A stretch of 37,277 bases of DNA from Actinomycetes bacterium (GCA_021819525.1 JAKAQW010000017.1:1-37277), one strand, 5' to 3'. Numbered from the stretch's first letter, positions 8,264-17,359 are shown. Translations and numbers: made by a program. Notes: generated by a model not told the origin, from the letters alone.

Positions 8264-8644
8264 TCAGCGGTCCGCTTTGCGGCGAGGCGGCGGATCGGGG
8301 CGCTCTACGAACTCGAGGCTCTCCAGCTCGGCCAGCAGCTGACGGGACTCGGCCAAGGTGCTCGTCAGGATCGCCTTGGCGACCTCCAAGAGCTCGAAGA
8401 TCCGCGGATCGGTCACCGAGTAGCGAACCGTCGAGCCCTCCTTGCGCCCCTGGAGCACGTTCGCTCGGCGGAGGATCCCGAGCTGCTGGGACAGATGAGA
8501 CGCTTCGAGGCCAACCTCGGGGATCAGCTCGCCGACCGACCGCTCCCCATTGCGCAGCAGCTCGAGCACCCGGATGCGCGCCGGGTGGGCCAGGGTCTTG
8601 AAGAAGTCCGCCTTGACCTGGTAGATCGGCCGCGTCATCGGCAT
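8264..8644 (-). CDS. ArsR-family regulator, Rv0081-like
   Basis: Winged-helix dimeric repressor of about 125 residues. Core segments are PIYQVKADFFKTLAHPARIR, VLELLRNGERSVGELIPEVG, LEASHLSQQLGILRRANV and KEGSTVRYSVTDPRIFELL, followed by a C-terminal helix for dimerisation. The close match in pattern to M. tuberculosis Rv0081, which stands immediately upstream of the homologous Rv0082-Rv0087 genes, argues that this protein controls the operon at 527-7658. No cysteine metal site of the ArsR/SmtB type is visible, so it may sense something other than metal. Starts at 8644 and 8638 (MPMTRPIY) both fit the family; an ATG at 8710 would add 22 unconserved residues. Confidence 0.88.
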   Translation of the reverse strand: MPMTRPIYQVKADFFKTLAHPARIRVLELLRNGERSVGELIPEVGLEASHLSQQLGILRRANVLQGRKEGSTVRYSVTDPRIFELLEVAKAILTSTLAESRQLLAELESLEFVERPDPPPRRKADR

Positions 8645-8710
8645 CTGTCCGCGGCGATGTGGCAGCGAGACCACGGCCTTGGCCACGGGAGACTCCGCAT
8701 ACGGCCGCAT

Positions 8711-8997
8711 GAAGGAGACATCAAGTCATCAATTTATCAGCTGCGACCGGACGATGTTGGGTCCAAATATCCGAAGTCCCCGTTGAGCTGCGGCTCCGCG
8801 AAGATGGGCGGTGGCAGTCGCATCGGAGGAACGCAGGTTGGGAAACCCTCGTCTTCTGGTCCCACCGATGGTCGCACCCGACCACGAAGCTTCTAGCGGA
8901 GGAGCAGGTCACCGCTCTCATCGAGGAAGCGGACCCTACGAGCGGTCGGGCGTCGGTGGACGAAGCTCTGGTATGGTGTGACCACGAGGTGACCACA
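8711..8997. other. open frame without start: possible remnant with VDEALVWC tail
   Basis: After a TGA at 8709-8711 the plus strand is open in the antitoxin's frame through to 8998 but holds no ATG or TTG, and a GTG only at 8956. The translation (VQISEVPVELRLREDGRW, AGWETLVFWSHRWSHPTT, EEQVTALIEEADPTSGRA, VDEALVWCDHEV) has a protein-like composition, and its last part recurs in altered form near 9610-9660. It may be the 3' end of a gene whose 5' end was lost, or a chance open frame. Confidence 0.3.
8719..8742 (-). promoter_or_regulatory. promoter and direct-repeat operator of the ArsR gene
   Basis: Three 8-base direct repeats (CATCAAGT, CATCAATT, TATCAGCT on the plus strand) occupy 8719-8742. 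On the minus strand they contain TGATAAATT, an extended -10 element (TGnTAnnnT), about 90 bases ahead of the chosen ArsR start. Overlap of repeats with the -10 would suit autorepression. The repeats are seen directly; the role is inferred. Confidence 0.35.
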
Positions 8998-9255
8998 ATG
9001 CCGAAGTTGAAGAACGTGGGTGTCCGGGAGTTCCGCGACCACGCCACCACCTACCTGTCGGGCTCGGATCCCGTCGCCGTGAGCAAGCACGGCCAGGTGA
9101 TCGGGTTCTACATCCCCGTCGAGGGCGACCGGGAGCAGGCGAGGCGCGCCATCGAGCGCCTCGGTCGCTCTGTCGAGGAGATCCTCGAGGAGACCGGCTT
9201 GACCGAAGAGGAGCTGGCCCAGCTGTTCGACCTGCGGCGGGCGCTGCCGGAGTGA
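8998..9255 (+). CDS. Phd/YefM-type antitoxin (VapB-like), orphaned
   Basis: An 85-residue protein with the Phd/YefM N-terminal DNA-binding fold: VGVREFRDHATTYLSGSDPV then AVSKHGQVIGFYIPVEGD, followed by a helical toxin-wrapping tail (EEILEETGLTEEELAQLFDL). ATG at 8998 is preceded by GAGGTG (8986-8991) at good spacing, which favours it over the upstream in-frame GTG at 8956. Its stop overlaps a GTG that opens a PIN-domain toxin reading frame (GTGA), the usual antitoxin-toxin arrangement, but that toxin is broken after about eight residues. The antitoxin may persist as a free DNA-binding protein or be decaying. Confidence 0.8.
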   Translation: MPKLKNVGVREFRDHATTYLSGSDPVAVSKHGQVIGFYIPVEGDREQARRAIERLGRSVEEILEETGLTEEELAQLFDLRRALPE

Positions 9256-9503
9256 TCGTTGTCGTCGATGCGAGCGGGCCCACGTCGAAGAGCGCCTTGG
9301 GCGTGGCGGGTGACAGGATGGTCTCTGCGAAGATGCGCTGTGGCGCCGACCGCCGACCACCAAGAAACTGTGATGACGAATACCTCGGCCGGCGGCTCAG
9401 CCAGCGAGGAACAAGAGCGGTTCTGGAACGACGTGACCGGGGCGCTGCGGGTGGCACTACCTCGATTCGCAGCCCGACCGCCAACGCGACGTTCGTGCCA
9501 TGA
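9252..9503 (+). pseudogene. truncated VapC-like PIN toxin
   Basis: The frame opens with GTG in a GTGA overlap with the antitoxin. Its first residues MIVVVDAS are the beta-1 strand of PIN-domain RNases including the first catalytic aspartate. From residue 9 onward (GPTSKSALGVAGDRMVSA) the sequence no longer resembles a PIN domain and has none of the later acidic residues, so the toxin is missing about 120 residues. The remaining ORF to 9503 is probably unrelated sequence joined by a deletion. Confidence 0.55.
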
Positions 9504-9660
9504 TCACCGAGAGCCTCGCCGCGCACCGCGTCGATGTCGACGATCCGATGAGCGGTCTCGCGATGGACGCCGCGGCATGGGTCGTCGACGTCCGCCCTGA
9601 TCGAGCTCGCCCGCGATGGCCTGGTGACTACACGAGTGGACGAAGCGTTAGCGTGGTGTC
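9373..9660 (+). pseudogene. frameshifted hypothetical gene remnant
   Basis: ATG at 9373 opens a plausible N-terminus (MTNTSAGGSASEEQERFWND then VTGALR). At about 9445 the protein-like reading moves to another frame (WHYLDSQPDRQRDVRAMITE, SLAAHRVDVDDPMSGLAMDA, AAWVVD). Near 9595 a third frame takes over (ALIELARDGLVTTRVDEALA, WCRVLHC). This succession suggests a gene inactivated by small indels, or two fused remnants. No family was recognised. The VDEALAWC end resembles the VDEALVWC end just before the antitoxin. Confidence 0.4.
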
Positions 9661-9704
9661 GTGTCCTGCATTGCCAGCTGTCTCACGGTCGCCGCCTTCG
9701 CGGC

Positions 9705-9998
9705 CTACCTCGTCGCAAGTGTCGCGCATGACGAGGCGGTGACGTGGGTCGCCGTCGCGGTGTCGATTGCAGCCCTCGCGCCCCGAGATGCCGGGAGTTT
9801 GCTGCGCACCGCGTGCTGGCAATGAGAGATGGCTTCGCGGTTTGGCACCAACGCGTGCCAGAGGAGCGAGCCTTTCACCGAGCCTGGTGGGCGTCCGAAC
9901 CTCAGTCGCTCGGCGCGGGTTCGAAGGTCGAGGATCGGCCGGCCGGACGACTGGGTCTCTTGCCAGGCATGTTCGGCTGAGATAGCCCGCACGGTCAT
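9705..9998 (-). CDS. rhodanese-like domain protein, possibly truncated
   Basis: The first ~65 residues are rhodanese-like: ISAEHAWQETQSSGRPILDL, RTRAERLRFGRPPGSVKG, then HCQHAVRSK, which matches the active-site loop CxxxxRS with its sulfur-carrying cysteine. The remaining ~30 residues (GARAAIDTATATHVTASS) lack the final helix and GG..W segment of the domain, and at 97 residues it is short. The C-terminal end lies in the decayed patch, so it may be cut. The start ATG overlaps the stop of the MarR gene (ATGA). Family role is sulfur transfer from a persulfide; the partner here is unknown. Confidence 0.55.
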   Translation of the reverse strand: MTVRAISAEHAWQETQSSGRPILDLRTRAERLRFGRPPGSVKGSLLWHALVPNREAISHCQHAVRSKLPASRGARAAIDTATATHVTASSCATLATR

Positions 9999-10531
9999 GG
10001 CGTCTCGTCGCTCTTTGCTTCCTTGGGGAACCTATTGGTTGGGTCGAGAGTGCGACGGTCGTGGTCTACGAGGGCGTCGAGTCCTGCGAGCAACGCGTGG
10101 TAGCGCTCGACGTCGAGAGCGTCGATGAGATCCTGCTCGGCGCGCTGAGCCCGGTGAGCGACCGCGCTGGCGAGGCGACGTCCCTCGTGGGTCGGATAGA
10201 GGGGGCGCCGACGGGCGTCGCTCGGATCTTGGCGTGGCTCGCAGAACCCTGCGGCGCGGAGGGTTTCCGCGATGCGCTGGACGTTCATCGGGTCGGTCCC
10301 GAGGTCGCGGGCGAGGCGCCGGACGCCGCTGCCGGGCTGGGCGGCGATGAGACGGAGCAGGGCCGCTTGCGGGGCGGTCAGCTCGAGGTCGGCGAGATCG
10401 GCCTCCCATGCCCGCCGCCGCGCCCGGTGTGCCACGCCGAGAAGGAACCCGACACCGTGGGGGGCCACCTCGGCGTTCTCCGCTGGAGCACCCGCTCGCC
10501 GTGCAGCGCTCGGCGACTGCCCGGGGGTCAC
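9995..10531 (-). CDS. MarR-family transcriptional regulator
   Basis: A 178-residue winged-helix protein. GVGFLLGVAHRARRRAWEAD and LADLELTAPQAALLRLIAAQ form the dimer helix and first helices. GSGVRRLARDLGTDPMNVQR then RIAETLRAAGFCEPRQDPSD and ARRRPLYPTHEGRRLASA form the recognition helix and wing in the usual MarR order. It is the fourth gene of the overlapping operon, starting with GTG in a GTGA overlap with the methyltransferase. A single cysteine (AGFCEPRQD) next to the recognition helix could act as a redox sensor; that is speculation. It probably controls its own operon, which would need an operator upstream of 12271. Confidence 0.85.
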   Translation of the reverse strand: MTPGQSPSAARRAGAPAENAEVAPHGVGFLLGVAHRARRRAWEADLADLELTAPQAALLRLIAAQPGSGVRRLARDLGTDPMNVQRIAETLRAAGFCEPRQDPSDARRRPLYPTHEGRRLASAVAHRAQRAEQDLIDALDVERYHALLAGLDALVDHDRRTLDPTNRFPKEAKSDETP

Positions 10532-11139
10532 GCGACGCGCCTGGTCGCCCAGGCGAGCACGACGACGTCGGGGGCCTCGCCAGTCGGCTCCCTTGCGTGG
10601 TCGGGGTGGCGGCGCCGTTGATCGAGGACCTCCACGGAGACGGTCGCAGGAAGCGCCTGGGACAGACGTTCGATGGTGAGGAGGCGGTCGGGGTCGGGAG
10701 GCCCGTGCCGGCCGAGGGTGGTGACGTCATGGCCGACGACGAAGAGGTGGCCGCCGACGACCAGGGAGTCTACGGCCGACGTGAGCAGCTGCGACAGTGC
10801 CTCGTGGCCTGGGTGGAGGTTGGCGACGATGACGAGATCGTAGGAGGCACTCGTCGGTTGCCATCCGAAGACATCACCGTGCACGGTCTCGATGGTCGTG
10901 CCGGTCTCCTCGGCGTGTGCGGCGGCCTGGGCGAGCGCGACCCCTGACGCATCGAGCAGCGTCATGGCCCACCCCTTGGCGGCGAGCCACAGGCTGTTGC
11001 GACCTGGCCCGCTGCCGAGATCGAGGCCACGTCCAGGTGGCAGTGCGCCGGCGAGCTCGACGAGGAACGGGTCGGGCTCGCTCGGCCACGGTTGCTCGGA
11101 GAAGCGTCGATCCCACATCTCCCCGGCGGGGATCACCAC
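10528..11139 (-). CDS. class I SAM-dependent methyltransferase
   Basis: About 200 residues with a Rossmann-type methyltransferase core. After an N-terminal WDRRFSEQPWPSEPDPFLVE comes motif I, GRGLDLGSGPGRNSLWLAAK, then the acidic LLDAS and VHGDVFGW, and YDLVIVANLHPG as motif IV. The family includes TehB-like and small-molecule methyltransferases, so the acceptor cannot be named. Overlapping GTG codons at 11139 and 11136 share GTGA with the CMD-like gene; an internal ATG (MWDRRF) is preceded directly by GGGGAG and is an alternative start. Cytoplasmic. Confidence 0.82.
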   Translation of the reverse strand: MVIPAGEMWDRRFSEQPWPSEPDPFLVELAGALPPGRGLDLGSGPGRNSLWLAAKGWAMTLLDASGVALAQAAAHAEETGTTIETVHGDVFGWQPTSASYDLVIVANLHPGHEALSQLLTSAVDSLVVGGHLFVVGHDVTTLGRHGPPDPDRLLTIERLSQALPATVSVEVLDQRRRHPDHAREPTGEAPDVVVLAWATRRVA

Positions 11140-11609
11140 CTCTCCTTCGGAGCTCGTCTCGCGTCGCGACCCTGACCGGCCCCCACCTGATCGGCGCCGC
11201 GAGAGGTGGCGTCTGTGTCGAGGAGCTCGGCGATGATCTCGATGGCCAGGGCGTAGGCGGGCATCCCCGACGTGACGAGCGAGGTCTCGGCGACACCGAC
11301 GAGGTCGGCCAGCTCGGCACCGGCACGAAGAGCACCCCGAGCGTGGAGACGGGCTGGCCCTTCGCGTCCCAGTGCGACGAGCTGAGCGAAGTGGACCAGC
11401 TGCTGGACCCGGGGAGCGAGAGGGTTGCCGGCGAGCAGCACGCTGCGTAGCTGCTCGATCGTCTCCACGGCCTCGAGGCGCCCGGTTGCCTCGGCGACGG
11501 CGATGCGGTCTTCGATCCCCGGCGGCACCGTGGCGAAGACGTCCCGGTAACGATCGCGGACCGCCTCGGCCCGCTCCTGGTCGGCCCGCTCCTTCTCGGA
11601 GACCGTCAT
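11133..11609 (-). CDS. carboxymuconolactone decarboxylase-like (AhpD fold) protein
   Basis: A 158-residue all-helical protein. SVLLAGNPLAPRVQQLVHFA, QLVALGREGPARLHARGALR and AGAELADLVGVAETSLVTSG, MPAYALAIEIIAELLD match the core repeat of the CMD/AhpD family. No CxxC redox pair is present, so a peroxidase role of the AhpD kind is unlikely and a CMD-type or structural role is more likely. ATG at 11609 lies in a TGATG junction with the aldolase gene; upstream open sequence in this frame is shadow. Together with the aldolase it suggests catabolism or modification of a small organic compound. Confidence 0.8.
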   Translation of the reverse strand: MTVSEKERADQERAEAVRDRYRDVFATVPPGIEDRIAVAEATGRLEAVETIEQLRSVLLAGNPLAPRVQQLVHFAQLVALGREGPARLHARGALRAGAELADLVGVAETSLVTSGMPAYALAIEIIAELLDTDATSRGADQVGAGQGRDARRAPKERW

Positions 11610-12271
11610 CACGACTGCACGCGGGCCATCGACGCCCGCACCGCGTCGAGGGCGCCGGCGGGGAAGTCGACTGCCCCGCCGATCACCGCGGCCGCCAGCT
11701 CGGCCTCGGCAGCTTCTTCGATGGCGACCACCACGCGGGCGGCGGCGAGAGGGTCTGCGGCGAAGGCCAGCAGTCCGTGGTTGGCGAGCAGCACCGCCGA
11801 GGTTGTCGGGTGCTCGTCGAGGGTCGCGGCGATGCCACGGACCGACACGTCGGATCCCCGAGGACCCCAACCCACGACAGGGACCGGCTCGGCCTGGCCG
11901 AAGCGCAACAGCGGCTCGGCCCGGCAGGGCAGCTCCCGGTTGGCGAGAGCGAAGGCGGTGGCAGAGGGCGAATGGGTGTGAATGATCCCGCCCACGTCGG
12001 GTCGGGCCCTGTAGATCACCGAGTGCATGGCGACGATCTCGGCGTTCTCGGGACCGAGTGCTCCTTCGAGCACCTCGCCGTCGAGGTTCACCGTCGCCAC
12101 CTGGTCGGGGCGCAGGTCGCGCACCATGCCGGTCGTGGTGAGAGCGAACCGCTCGGCGTCAAGCCGGGCGCTCAGGTTGGCATGTCCGGCATGGGACATG
12201 ACACCTGAGTCGAACAGGTGGCGGACCGCGGTCACCACGAGATCGCCGGGATTGGTCGTCTGGGCCGTCAT
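11609..12271 (-). CDS. class II aldolase/adducin-family protein
   Basis: A 220-residue zinc enzyme fold of the L-fuculose-phosphate aldolase/L-ribulose-phosphate epimerase group. GVMSHAGHANLSARLDAE is the N-terminal substrate loop, AEIVAMHSVIYRARPDVG and GIIHTHSPSATAFALANR give the HxH zinc ligands, and SAVLLANHGLLAFAADP the third histidine. ATG at 12271 is preceded by GGAG at good spacing and is preferred over TTG at 12283, which would place that motif inside the gene. It heads the five-gene overlapping operon. Specific substrate not determinable from sequence. Confidence 0.87.
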   Translation of the reverse strand: MTAQTTNPGDLVVTAVRHLFDSGVMSHAGHANLSARLDAERFALTTTGMVRDLRPDQVATVNLDGEVLEGALGPENAEIVAMHSVIYRARPDVGGIIHTHSPSATAFALANRELPCRAEPLLRFGQAEPVPVVGWGPRGSDVSVRGIAATLDEHPTTSAVLLANHGLLAFAADPLAAARVVVAIEEAAEAELAAAVIGGAVDFPAGALDAVRASMARVQS

Positions 12272-12360
12272 AGGGATCTCCAAGGTCTCGTACCGTCAAT
12301 GGTCGTCAACGTAGATACCGCTACAAATATTTCCGGGGCGTACGGGCTCATCCAAGCTTC

Positions 12361-12402
12361 ACCGCTCACCGCTCACCGCTCACCGCTCACCGCTCACCGC
12401 GC
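12361..12402. repeat. 7-bp tandem repeat, five perfect copies plus one degenerate
   Basis: ACCGCTC is repeated five times in perfect register (12361-12395) and followed by ACCGCGC. The array lies 90 bases upstream of the aldolase operon start and at the 3' end of the RES-domain ORF, whose stop codon comes from the repeat itself (GGTGAGC on the minus strand). A 7-bp unit changes frame and spacing when copy number changes, so slippage could alter either neighbour. Confidence 0.9.
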
Positions 12403-13301
12403 CCGGTGCCAGCTGTCATAGTCCAGCTCACAGCCGATGAATGACATTCTCGGCACGCACACGCTCGACGAGCTCCAGGAAGACCCCCGGCGTCGTGGCA
12501 TGACGCAGACCACTCGTCGGTGCTCCGAGCGGTGACCGGGCTCGCGCCTGCCGATGAGATCGCGCGCGTGCCCAGCGACGACGGGTGGGGGCAGTACGGG
12601 GTCGTCGCAGGGCGCCACGAGCACGTGGTGTGGACACGTGCGGCCGGATCGAGCCACGTGTCGGTGAGGAGCTCCTCGAGGAGATCCTTGCCCAGGCCGT
12701 GGCCCAGTGGGTAGGTCGCCTGGGTGGCGCTCACGAGGCCGCAGCCAGTTTCGGCGGTCGCAGGGTCACCCCACAGGACAACGACTTGTTCGTTCGGGTC
12801 TCTCTTGGATCGCCAGGTGAGTCCGTCGGCACCGGGCGCCCACTGCCTGATGGTTGCCGCCCACTGCCGACATCTCGGGTAGCTGTCCTCGTCGCAGCGG
12901 GTGAGCCAGTCGTCCTGGCCGAGCTGTTGAGCGCCCCCGCCTTGCACGTGCACAAGCCGTAGGCGCCTGGTTGTGACGAAGACGGTGACGGCTTTTCCCA
13001 CCCAGCGGAACCGGGGCAGGGGCCGGGGGCCCGGCACGCTGTAGTCGAGGTCACGGCCGAAGCATTCGGCGAACGCCGCTTTGTAGCTGAGCCCGGCGTA
13101 GAGGGAGGCGTAGGAGCCGTCGACGCTGTCGAACCGGCCGCCACGAACCGGTTCACGGTGTCGCGGGGCAGGCCTCGGCGTCGGGTTGAACGCGATGGGG
13201 TGCCGGCTCTGGTCGTGGATCCGAACCAGGGCCTGGCCTTCGGGGAGGGACTGGATGACGGGCGTGCCGGGGCAGTCTGCGGGCGGTGCAACGTCCGGCA
13301 C
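12387..13301 (-). CDS. RES-domain protein (NAD+-degrading toxin family), C-terminus doubtful
   Basis: The RES fold is clear over residues ~50-225: VRGGRFDSVDGSYASLYAG (RES arginine), SYKAAFAECFGRDLD (conserved glutamate), then the late ADGLTWRSKRDPNEQVVVLW segment with the serine region. Family members such as MbcT degrade NAD+ by phosphorolysis and are toxins of Xre-RES systems. The last ~80 residues are low-complexity. In other frames of the same stretch a protein-like tail appears (GVFLELVERVRAENVIHRL, ending at 12428), so a frameshift near 12640 is likely. GTG start at 13301 with a poor ribosome-binding site. No Xre/MbcA-like antitoxin is seen upstream, where furA lies divergently. Confidence 0.7.
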   Translation of the reverse strand: MPDVAPPADCPGTPVIQSLPEGQALVRIHDQSRHPIAFNPTPRPAPRHREPVRGGRFDSVDGSYASLYAGLSYKAAFAECFGRDLDYSVPGPRPLPRFRWVGKAVTVFVTTRRLRLVHVQGGGAQQLGQDDWLTRCDEDSYPRCRQWAATIRQWAPGADGLTWRSKRDPNEQVVVLWGDPATAETGCGLVSATQATYPLGHGLGKDLLEELLTDTWLDPAARVHTTCSWRPATTPYCPHPSSLGTRAISSAGASPVTARSTDEWSASCHDAGGLPGARRACACRECHSSAVSWTMTAGTGRGER

Positions 13302-13386
13302 TGCTTAGGAGCCGTCGTCAGGCCTACCTCTGGTGCGACCGTGGCGCCTGTCCCAGCGGGTCGTCAAGATCTCCTCATATAGTGGA

Positions 13387-13416
13387 TTGACTATATTCTA
13401 GGATTCAGTCTAGACT
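13387..13416 (+). promoter_or_regulatory. furA-katG promoter with FurA-type operator
   Basis: TTGACT (13387-13392) and TAGACT (13411-13416) make a -35/-10 pair with an 18-base spacer. A 22-base imperfect palindrome from GACT at 13389 to AGTC at 13410 (16 of 22 positions symmetric) fills the spacer, an ideal place for a repressor. It resembles the TTGACT..ATTC..AG block ahead of mycobacterial furA. A strong GGAGG (13431-13435) then precedes the furA GTG. Confidence 0.6.
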
Positions 13417-13441
13417 ACCTCAGGATGCGCGGAGGAAGGGC

Positions 13442-16122
<2,681 letters not shown>

Positions 16123-16144
16123 GCGTCGACGTCGCTCGCGCCTC

Positions 16145-16165
16145 GAACGGTCGGAGCGGCCGTTC
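16145..16165. terminator. weak hairpin after katG
   Basis: GAACGG and CCGTTC arms flank a 9-base loop 23 bases past the katG stop. There is no T-run, so intrinsic termination is uncertain. Confidence 0.25.
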
Positions 16166-16271
16166 CGAAGCGCTAGGCAAAAGTCACCGATTGTTGGCGA
16201 CGATCCGTGCAAACGTGCACGACAATGAGCAGACGGCGGCCATGCTCAGGTCCCCATGCAAGTCCGGCCAT

Positions 16272-16325
16272 GTCTTCTCCGGCGGGAGCGTCTTCTCCGG
16301 CGGGAGCGTCTTCTCCGGCGGGAGC
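16272..16325. repeat. 18-bp tandem repeat, three perfect copies
   Basis: GTCTTCTCCGGCGGGAGC occurs three times without a mismatch between katG and the 3' end of the DUF6671 gene. The unit is a multiple of three, so any frame reads a hexapeptide repeat (APAGED on the minus strand), but no supported gene covers it. Perfect identity suggests recent expansion. The rest of 16123-16393 holds nothing else recognised. Confidence 0.9.
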
Positions 16326-16393
16326 TGGACTGAAGGATATCGGTTCGCCTCGCGTCGAGCGGGGGGCTTCGTGCAGGCGGCGCTGGGAGCGTC

Positions 16394-17359
16394 CTACGGG
16401 TTGCAGTGCGGGCATTCTCCGGGGTCGGCGCGATCCTCGGGGGAGACGACGGGCCTGGTCACTCGGTGCTCGCAGGCCGGACAGCCGTCGATCTCAGCTC
16501 GCGGGCGGGCCACCTCCGTGCCGCACCAAGCACAAGGCACGCCGAAGAGGACACCTACGCGTCCCCAGCCAGGTGCGCCGCAGGCCGCGCAGCGGGCGGC
16601 GATCCGGCCGGCGAGACGTTCGGCGGCGGCGGCGATGACAGCTCGCCGCGAGGGGCAGGCGTGAGCCCGCAGGTCGGTCTCGACACGGGCTAGGCCGTCG
16701 GTGGCCACAGCCGCGCACTCGGCAATGGCGGCCGACAGCTGCTCGACGGAGGAAATGCCCTTGTGGATTGGGCGTATCGCGCCGACGTTCGGCCGGACGA
16801 TGAGCTGGTGCTCAGGAAACCCTGCCTTGGCGAGGAATGCTCCGAGGTCGCAACCGGCTCCCACGCTCGTCGCGGTGGCCACGATATCCCAGCTGGAGTG
16901 GCTCTCCCACACGACGATCCCGCTGTCGTCGTCGACGAGGACGACGATCTCGCGGTCGGCGGTGACAAATGGCATCGCGGGGTCCGGGCCGATGCTCCCC
17001 TCGGAGGCCAAGCCGAGGGCGTGGCCGGTGGTGCTCATCCCGAGGCGCGCCTTGGCAATGGCAGTCTCGAGCGGCGGCCCCGGGCGGGCGATGTCGCCGG
17101 TGAAGGTGCCGAGCGAATCGGTGTCGACTGCGACCGCTTCGACCCGCAGCCCGACGGCCTCTTCGAGCGCAGGCGCGATGAGGGGGAGCTTCCCGTGCTT
17201 GGTGGCCAGCACCGCCACCAAGCCGGCATAGGGGTGCTCTGCCCGCTCCCACCTGCGAGACGGGCGGGTCGCACCAGCCTGGTACGCGGGCTCGGCGCCG
17301 CACGCCGGGGCCTCAGCTGTTCGCCGTCGTTGCAGCACGGCTCGATCGTAGCACACCAC
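16394..17359 (-). CDS. DUF6671-family protein with C-terminal zinc ribbons
   Basis: The main domain (residues ~40-240) matches the DUF6671 pattern: HPYAGLVAVLATKHGKLPLI, AVAVDTDSLGTFTGDIARPG, AKARLGMSTTGHALGLASEG, SIGPDPAMPFVTADRE. The C-terminal ~75 residues carry four CxxC pairs (RCAACGAPG, PCAWCGTE, GCPACEH, ECPHCNP), i.e. two zinc ribbons. Function is unknown; many invariant acidic and glycine residues suggest an enzyme or nucleotide binder. GTG at 17359 gives 321 residues; the first ~35 are unconserved, so a later start is possible. It is transcribed divergently from the enoyl reductase gene. Confidence 0.8.
   Translation of the reverse strand: MVCYDRAVLQRRRTAEAPACGAEPAYQAGATRPSRRWERAEHPYAGLVAVLATKHGKLPLIAPALEEAVGLRVEAVAVDTDSLGTFTGDIARPGPPLETAIAKARLGMSTTGHALGLASEGSIGPDPAMPFVTADREIVVLVDDDSGIVVWESHSSWDIVATATSVGAGCDLGAFLAKAGFPEHQLIVRPNVGAIRPIHKGISSVEQLSAAIAECAAVATDGLARVETDLRAHACPSRRAVIAAAAERLAGRIAARCAACGAPGWGRVGVLFGVPCAWCGTEVARPRAEIDGCPACEHRVTRPVVSPEDRADPGECPHCNP

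Noticed and set aside
9661-9825. 54-codon GTG ORF on the plus strand with a membrane-span-like sequence
   Set aside because: It lies antisense to the end of the rhodanese-like gene within a decayed patch and has no ribosome-binding site; probably a shadow, though the rhodanese C-terminus itself is doubtful.
9910-9930. GGTTCGA-like T-loop suggesting a tRNA
   Set aside because: No acceptor or anticodon stems can be drawn around it and it lies in the rhodanese coding frame.
16272-16325. CRISPR-like array
   Set aside because: Repeats are directly adjacent without spacers and only 18 bases long, so this is a minisatellite. The same holds for the arrays at 12361, 29128 and 37203.
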